Positions 6,440 to 10,727 of a DNA stretch of 10,727 bases are shown here, piece by piece; position 1 is the stretch's first letter, and each line of letters begins with the position of its first letter. The notes under the pieces are model-generated. The model saw only the letters and a list, made by a program, of their open reading frames with translations. It did not search any database and was not told where the DNA came from. The translations under genes were made by a program, and so were the position numbers. Origin of the DNA: Saccharicrinis sp041595375 (GTDB lineage: Bacteria; Bacteroidota; Bacteroidia; Bacteroidales; Marinilabiliaceae); the NCBI GenBank assembly GCA_041595375.1, contig JBFHKL010000140.1, forward strand, positions 1 to 10,727, read 5' to 3'.

Positions 6440-9079
6440 ATGAAGTATTTTATTCCAGGTCGTAGCGTATTGCTATTTCTTTTATTGACTTTTAGTTTAT
6501 TTTCACAAGCCCAGCAATTAAGTGGTGTTGTTAAATCGGGCGATGGCGAAACCATTCCTTTTGCGTCTATTTACATCAAAGAATTAACCACAGGCACAAC
6601 AACAAATATATCAGGTGAATATAGCCTAAATTTAAGTCCGGGAACTTATTTGATATCATTTCAGGCCTTAGGGTTTGCCAGAGTGCAGGAAAAAATAACG
6701 ATGACCCGGGTTAATCAGGTAAAGGATATTGTATTAAAACATCAGGATTATCAGATAAAGGAGGTAAGGGTTTTTTCAGGGAATGAAGATCCAGCTTATC
6801 CTATTATGCGCAAAGCAATCAGCCTAGCACCTTATTTTTTACGGCAGGTTAAGCACTATAAATCCAATGTATATTTAAAAGGTGGTTTTGATATGAACAA
6901 AGTACCGGCTTTGTTCCGTAAACAGTTAAAAGAGGAAGGTATTGTTCAGGGAGAAACTTATGTAGCCGAATCGGTGAATGAAATAATCTTTAATGCCCCT
7001 AATAAATTTGAGCATAGGCAAATTTCAAAGCGTTCAACTATCCCCAATGATAGCGAAGAGGAGGTGCTGGGTTATTTGAATTATAGCTTTTACGATTCGG
7101 ATAATGAGCTGGCTGTAACTCCACTCTCGCGCAAAGCATTTTCTTTTTATAAGTTTAGGTATGAAGGATTCTTTCGTCAGGATGAATATTATATTAATAA
7201 GATTAAGGTTACACCTAAGCGTAAGAACCAAAAATTGTTTGAAGGCTATATTTATATTGTTGACAAACTCTGGAACCTGCATTCTGTTGATTTAGTGAAT
7301 AAGCAGTTTTTTGGGAAAATACATATCAAACAAGTTCAGGAGCAGGTAAAAGGAAAAGCCTGGCTGCCTGTAAGCCATCAGTTCGATGTGGATGTGAAAA
7401 CTATGGGGTTCAATGTTACTGCCAATTACGGGGGCTCAGTAAAATATGAAGAGGTAGATTTAAATGATGAATTACCTGTACCTACTTCTCTTAAAATGGC
7501 CTATGCCGAAATGGAACAAGAAGAGGAATTGCAGGAAGAAGCTAGTGAAGCCGTTCTGAATAAGAATCAACAGAAAATAGAGGCTTTACTACAAAAAGAG
7601 GATTTAAATAACAGAGAGATGGTGAAGCTCTCTCGCCTGATGGAAAAAGAAAATCAGGGAATGGAACAAATGACCAGAGGTCTGGAACTGGAATCCAGAG
7701 ATAGTACCTATAAAATAATCAAAGATGATAGAGTTCCTGCCGATAGTCTGGATTGGAATAAAATAAGACCTATTCCTCTAAGCAAAAAGGAGGTGGAAAG
7801 TTTTGGTTTGAAAGATTCTCTAACACTGGCATTGGCAGGGATGGAGACTGATAGTGTGAACGTGGAGGAAAAACCTAAAAAAATGGTATTCCTAGGTAAT
7901 GTCCTGGCCGGAAAAATGTATTACCTGGCCGATTCAACCATTACCTTTAGTTACAAAGGCTTATTAAATCCTAATAATTTTGGATTTAATAGTGTGGATG
8001 GTTGGTTACTGATGCAAAACTTTGATGTACGTTTTTATTTTAATAACGATCGAAAAAGCAGGCTCGATATCACTCCTTCGTTTAAATATGCTATTAACCG
8101 CGAAAAATTTAACTGGAATGTAGATACAAAATTTCATTTCGACCATGTGTCGCATACCATGTTTACCCTGTATGCAGGTCAGTGGAGTAAGGATTTTAAT
8201 GAAGAAACAGGGATAGCTCCTTTTGTCAATACAGCTACTTCATTACTGTTAAAAGAAAACTATATGCGCCTGTATCAGGATAATTATATTCAGGGTAGGG
8301 CGCGTACTGATTTAGCTAATGGTTTGGAGTTTAATTTTATTTTTAAATACCAGAATATTGATCGTCTTGTAAACAATACCGATTACTCCTTTGGATACCC
8401 TAAGCGTGATTACCTAGAGAATAATAATATTAATGGTATTGATGCCAGTGCATTTGATGGGAAAAAGAGTTTGTATGTAGAGTCGAAATTAAAATATACA
8501 CCTAAATATTTTTATAGGATTGATAAGGGTAAAAAACGTATGATCCATTCTGATTATCCTACCTTTACAGCCTTGTATCGAAGGGGATTAGATGGTGTAC
8601 TCAATACTACTTCGCATTATGATTTGCTTGAACTGAGTATCGATCAGGAACTGGAATGGAGTTTTATGTACGCTTTAAATTATCATCTAAGAGCAGGTTA
8701 TTATTTCAATAATTCATCTATGCACTTCGCCAATTACACGCATTTTAATACCCATGAATTTCCGGTGTCGTTTAAGGATTGGACGCAAAACTTTAATCTG
8801 CTCAATGATTATGAGAAAAGTACCAACCAATGGTATGTGGAGGGGCATTTTAACTATTCTACGCCTTATTTACTGGTTAAAAACATTCCCTTTTTACAAG
8901 ATAAACTGTGGAATGAAAACCTCTATTTCCATCATCTAACACAGGCCAATTTTAAAAATTACAATGAAGTGGGGTATGGTATTAGTCAGATTTTTTTACT
9001 AATGAATGTGGGGGTATTTGCCGGTTTTGAGGAGTTGGAGTATAAAAGATGGGGCTTTAGACTAAGCTTAGATTTATAA
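6440..9079 (+). CDS. DUF5686 outer-membrane protein with N-terminal carboxypeptidase-regulatory-like domain
   Basis: This 879-residue protein starts with a signal peptide (MKYFIPGRS, a leucine/phenylalanine core, cleavage near SQAQ, residue 25). Next comes a CarboxypepD_reg-like beta-sandwich (about 27-103): LSGVVKSGDGETIPFASIYI, GTTTNISGEYSL and the YLISFQALGF strand. The DUF5686 region starts at EDPAYPIMRKAI (116-127), a hallmark of the family. A strongly charged, probably helical segment rich in Glu, Gln and Lys lies at about 354-421. The remainder (about 490-875) alternates aromatic and polar residues like amphipathic strands and ends RLSLDL, consistent with an outer-membrane beta-barrel. 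The family has no established function; the fused beta-sandwich is also found at the N-terminus of many TonB-dependent receptors. ATG 6440 was preferred to TTG 6428, which adds four residues ahead of a good signal peptide. It is probably cotranscribed with the gene 27 bp downstream. Confidence 0.88.
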   Translation: MKYFIPGRSVLLFLLLTFSLFSQAQQLSGVVKSGDGETIPFASIYIKELTTGTTTNISGEYSLNLSPGTYLISFQALGFARVQEKITMTRVNQVKDIVLKHQDYQIKEVRVFSGNEDPAYPIMRKAISLAPYFLRQVKHYKSNVYLKGGFDMNKVPALFRKQLKEEGIVQGETYVAESVNEIIFNAPNKFEHRQISKRSTIPNDSEEEVLGYLNYSFYDSDNELAVTPLSRKAFSFYKFRYEGFFRQDEYYINKIKVTPKRKNQKLFEGYIYIVDKLWNLHSVDLVNKQFFGKIHIKQVQEQVKGKAWLPVSHQFDVDVKTMGFNVTANYGGSVKYEEVDLNDELPVPTSLKMAYAEMEQEEELQEEASEAVLNKNQQKIEALLQKEDLNNREMVKLSRLMEKENQGMEQMTRGLELESRDSTYKIIKDDRVPADSLDWNKIRPIPLSKKEVESFGLKDSLTLALAGMETDSVNVEEKPKKMVFLGNVLAGKMYYLADSTITFSYKGLLNPNNFGFNSVDGWLLMQNFDVRFYFNNDRKSRLDITPSFKYAINREKFNWNVDTKFHFDHVSHTMFTLYAGQWSKDFNEETGIAPFVNTATSLLLKENYMRLYQDNYIQGRARTDLANGLEFNFIFKYQNIDRLVNNTDYSFGYPKRDYLENNNINGIDASAFDGKKSLYVESKLKYTPKYFYRIDKGKKRMIHSDYPTFTALYRRGLDGVLNTTSHYDLLELSIDQELEWSFMYALNYHLRAGYYFNNSSMHFANYTHFNTHEFPVSFKDWTQNFNLLNDYEKSTNQWYVEGHFNYSTPYLLVKNIPFLQDKLWNENLYFHHLTQANFKNYNEVGYGISQIFLLMNVGVFAGFEELEYKRWGFRLSLDL

Positions 9080-9106
9080 TATGACTAACTTTATACCATT
9101 GATTTT

Positions 9107-9769
9107 ATGAAACTATTCTTTCTCGTGTTTAGTTTCTTTGTGAGTTTCGCACTTTTTTCTCAGGAACCACCACTATGTCATGGCAAAAATGTGGAAAAAG
9201 AAGCATTTACAAGTGTCTTGGCAAATGATGAGCATACCATTTTGTCGATAGATAAAAACAAAGAGAATCTAAGTTTATCGGTTGAAGTTTTCTACTATTC
9301 TATTTACTCAAAAGATAGTATTGTAAAAACCAATACTTGGATATCTCAAAAACAATTCAGGCAGGATACTATATGCTTGAGCTATAAAACAGCAGCAAAT
9401 AAGCAAAACGAGTGGATTTATTGTTTTAAACAACATAAGAATCGTATGGATACTATGTTGATATTTAACCATCCATGTCCATTGGTATTAAAAAAAGACT
9501 TTTTTATAAATGGGGACCAGTTTACTGTTTTTAAGTATTACTATGACCAGATAACTTCAAGTGATGAGGAAACAGCGTATTATTTTTGTGCTGATTATGG
9601 ATTGTTAATCGTTGATAATGATACTTACTACGGTTTGTGGCATACTTTGGCTTACGATGATTGCTCAAAGTTGTTGGTGGAGAAGATTTTAAAAGATAAT
9701 TCAGAATTTTATAAGGATGTTACTGCTGAAGTACCACCAGAACCTAAAGGGTACAGAAAGGTAAATTAA
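9107..9769 (+). CDS. Small secreted protein of unknown function, six cysteines
   Basis: This 220-residue protein is not a family I recognise. It has a clear signal peptide (MKLFFLVFSFFVSFALFSQ, cleavage near residue 19), so it is probably periplasmic or surface-exposed. No lipobox is present, although C24 follows soon after the cleavage site. The mature part has six cysteines (24, 90, 106, 124, 161, 186) and many Tyr, Phe and Trp in short alternating strands, suggesting a compact beta-rich domain that may hold disulfides. There are no membrane helices after the signal and no known catalytic motif. It ends in a proline-rich tail (EVPPEPKGY, 208-216). It begins 27 bp after the DUF5686 stop with no promoter in between, so the two are probably cotranscribed and may act together at the envelope; that link rests on position only. 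Intact length, signal peptide and clean start make it a real gene. Confidence 0.75.
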   Translation: MKLFFLVFSFFVSFALFSQEPPLCHGKNVEKEAFTSVLANDEHTILSIDKNKENLSLSVEVFYYSIYSKDSIVKTNTWISQKQFRQDTICLSYKTAANKQNEWIYCFKQHKNRMDTMLIFNHPCPLVLKKDFFINGDQFTVFKYYYDQITSSDEETAYYFCADYGLLIVDNDTYYGLWHTLAYDDCSKLLVEKILKDNSEFYKDVTAEVPPEPKGYRKVN

Positions 9770-9812
9770 TGTATTCTTTCTAACTCCGTGTTTTACGCTT
9801 TGGTATTTTTTA

Positions 9813-9820
9813 TATTTTTG
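9813..9820 (+). promoter_or_regulatory. Bacteroidota -7 promoter element of valS
   Basis: TATTTTTG is an exact TAnnTTTG match, followed by C as is common. A TTTG at 9799-9802 is too close to act as the -33 element. Transcription would start near 9826, giving valS a leader of about 115 nt (to 9939). The leader is A/T-rich with a T-rich stretch near 9901-9921. I see no T-box, attenuator hairpin or valine-rich leader peptide in it. Confidence 0.5.
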
Positions 9821-9939
9821 CACCTTAAATAAAAAGGAAAAATAAACTGGATATGAGCAAATGGATTTAAAGGAGCATACTTGTAGGTGAATAGGTGTCT
9901 TTAGTCTTTTGTTTTTTGTCTGTAAATCTATTATATAAC

Positions 9940-10727
9940 ATGGAATTAGCAAGTACGTACAATCCCGCCGAAACGGAGGACAAGTGGTATAAGTATTGGA
10001 TGGAGCAGAAATATTTTCATTCAGAACCGGATGAAAGAGAGCCCTACACAGTCGTCATTCCACCGCCAAACGTTACAGGGGTACTACATATGGGGCATAT
10101 GCTGAATAATACCATTCAGGATATTTTAGTACGTCGTGCCCGTATGATGGGTAAAAATGCTTGCTGGGTTCCTGGTACCGATCATGCCTCTATTGCTACA
10201 GAAGCAAAAGTAGTAAACAAGTTAAAAGGGGAGGGTATTGAAAAGAGTGATTTAAGCCGCGATGAGTTTTTAAAACATGCGTGGAACTGGACCGATAAGC
10301 ATGGTGGTATTATTCTGGAGCAATTGAAAAAATTAGGTGCCTCATGTGATTGGGACAGAACCTGTTTTACATTGGATGAGACCCGTAGCGAAGCTGTTAT
10401 CGATACTTTTGTAAAATTGTATGAAAAAGGGCTGGTTTATCGCGGGGTTCGCATGGTTAACTGGGATCCGGACGCTTTAACTGCTGTTTCCGATGAAGAA
10501 GTTGTTTACAAAGAAGAACATTCAAAATTATATTATCTCCTTTATAAAATTGAAGGCGAGGAAGGGCATGTAACCATTGCAACTACACGTCCTGAAACTA
10601 TTTTAGGAGATACGGCTATTTGTATCAACCCTAACGATGAGCGTTTTAAACATCTGAAAGGAAAAAGAGTGTTGGTGCCTTTAATCAATCGTTCTATTCC
10701 TATTATTGAAGATGATTATGTGGATAT
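9940..10727 (+). CDS. valS: Valine--tRNA ligase, N-terminal part (3' end outside window)
   Basis: The frame is open from ATG 9940 to the window end (262 codons plus two bases). The enzyme is a cytosolic class I synthetase that charges tRNA-Val. Visible hallmarks are YNPAETEDKWYKYW (7-20) at the N-terminus and PPPNVTGVLHMGH (41-53), containing the HIGH-type ATP-binding signature as HMGH (50-53). GTDHASIATEAKV (79-91) and DWDRTCFTLD (137-146) are typical of ValS. RMVNWDPDALTAVSDEEV (171-188) marks the approach to the CP1 editing domain, and TTRPETILGD (215-224) is the editing-domain motif that clears mischarged threonine. DALTAVSDEEV and CDWDRTCFTLD favour ValS over IleS or LeuS. The KMSKS loop and anticodon-binding part lie outside the window. 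ATG 9940 puts the N-terminal motif at the expected distance. Confidence 0.97.
   Translation, partial: MELASTYNPAETEDKWYKYWMEQKYFHSEPDEREPYTVVIPPPNVTGVLHMGHMLNNTIQDILVRRARMMGKNACWVPGTDHASIATEAKVVNKLKGEGIEKSDLSRDEFLKHAWNWTDKHGGIILEQLKKLGASCDWDRTCFTLDETRSEAVIDTFVKLYEKGLVYRGVRMVNWDPDALTAVSDEEVVYKEEHSKLYYLLYKIEGEEGHVTIATTRPETILGDTAICINPNDERFKHLKGKRVLVPLINRSIPIIEDDYVD

Noticed and set aside
9853..9870. Five-codon ORF (MSKWI) as a valS leader peptide
   Set aside because: It has no valine codons and no following attenuator hairpin, so it is probably chance.
9826..9939. T-box riboswitch in the valS leader
   Set aside because: No T-box core sequence or specifier stem is visible, the leader is short for one, and T-boxes are not typical of Bacteroidota.
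9701..9952. Minus-strand ORF spanning the end of the small secreted-protein gene and the start of valS
   Set aside because: It overlaps two supported genes and the valS promoter, and its translation has low-complexity composition.

Overview
The window is an AT-rich chromosomal segment of a Bacteroidota bacterium. Four things point there. There are exact matches to the phylum's -7 promoter motif TAnnTTTG upstream of several genes. Strong Shine-Dalgarno sequences are lacking. A DUF5686 protein with an N-terminal carboxypeptidase-regulatory-like domain is present, a combination typical of the phylum. The protein sequences read as Bacteroidales/Marinilabiliales-like, but the genus cannot be named from sequence alone.

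Layout. Bases 2-127 are the 3' end of a signal peptidase I gene (lepB). Bases 128-453 carry no gene. They hold two tandem, imperfectly palindromic repeat units (131-227 and 254-339) and then a 40-bp run of three abutting short palindromes (409-448) just before a TolC-type outer-membrane efflux gene (454-1983). Two plus-strand envelope glycosylation genes follow: an ArnT/PMT-like polytopic glycosyltransferase (2067-3701) and a GT2 polyprenyl-phosphate glycosyltransferase of the DPM1/ArnC/GtrB kind (3921-4856). They are separated by a 219-bp gap containing several inverted repeats. The GT2 gene converges with a minus-strand class I PLP aminotransferase (5026-6264), and each has its own terminator-like hairpin in the 169-bp gap. 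Divergent from the aminotransferase is a plus-strand DUF5686 outer-membrane protein gene (6440-9079), followed 27 bp later by an unrecognised small secreted protein with six cysteines (9107-9769). The window ends inside valS (9940 onward, 262 codons visible), which has a roughly 120-nt leader behind a good -7 element.

How the genes work together. Most of the window is envelope biology: signal peptide removal, an outer-membrane efflux channel, a lipid-linked sugar donor synthase with its likely partner transferase, and outer-membrane/secreted proteins. The aminotransferase and valS are metabolic/housekeeping genes. The two glycosyltransferases make the clearest functional pair: the GT2 enzyme would charge undecaprenyl phosphate with a sugar on the cytoplasmic side and the ArnT-like enzyme would use that donor on the periplasmic side. 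The sugar and the acceptor cannot be told from the sequence.

I see no phage, transposase, CRISPR, toxin-antitoxin or defence module, and no convincing undescribed multi-gene system. The least explained items are the non-coding repeats (131-339), the stacked palindromes (409-448), the structured glycosyltransferase gap (3702-3920) and the orphan secreted protein (9107-9769).
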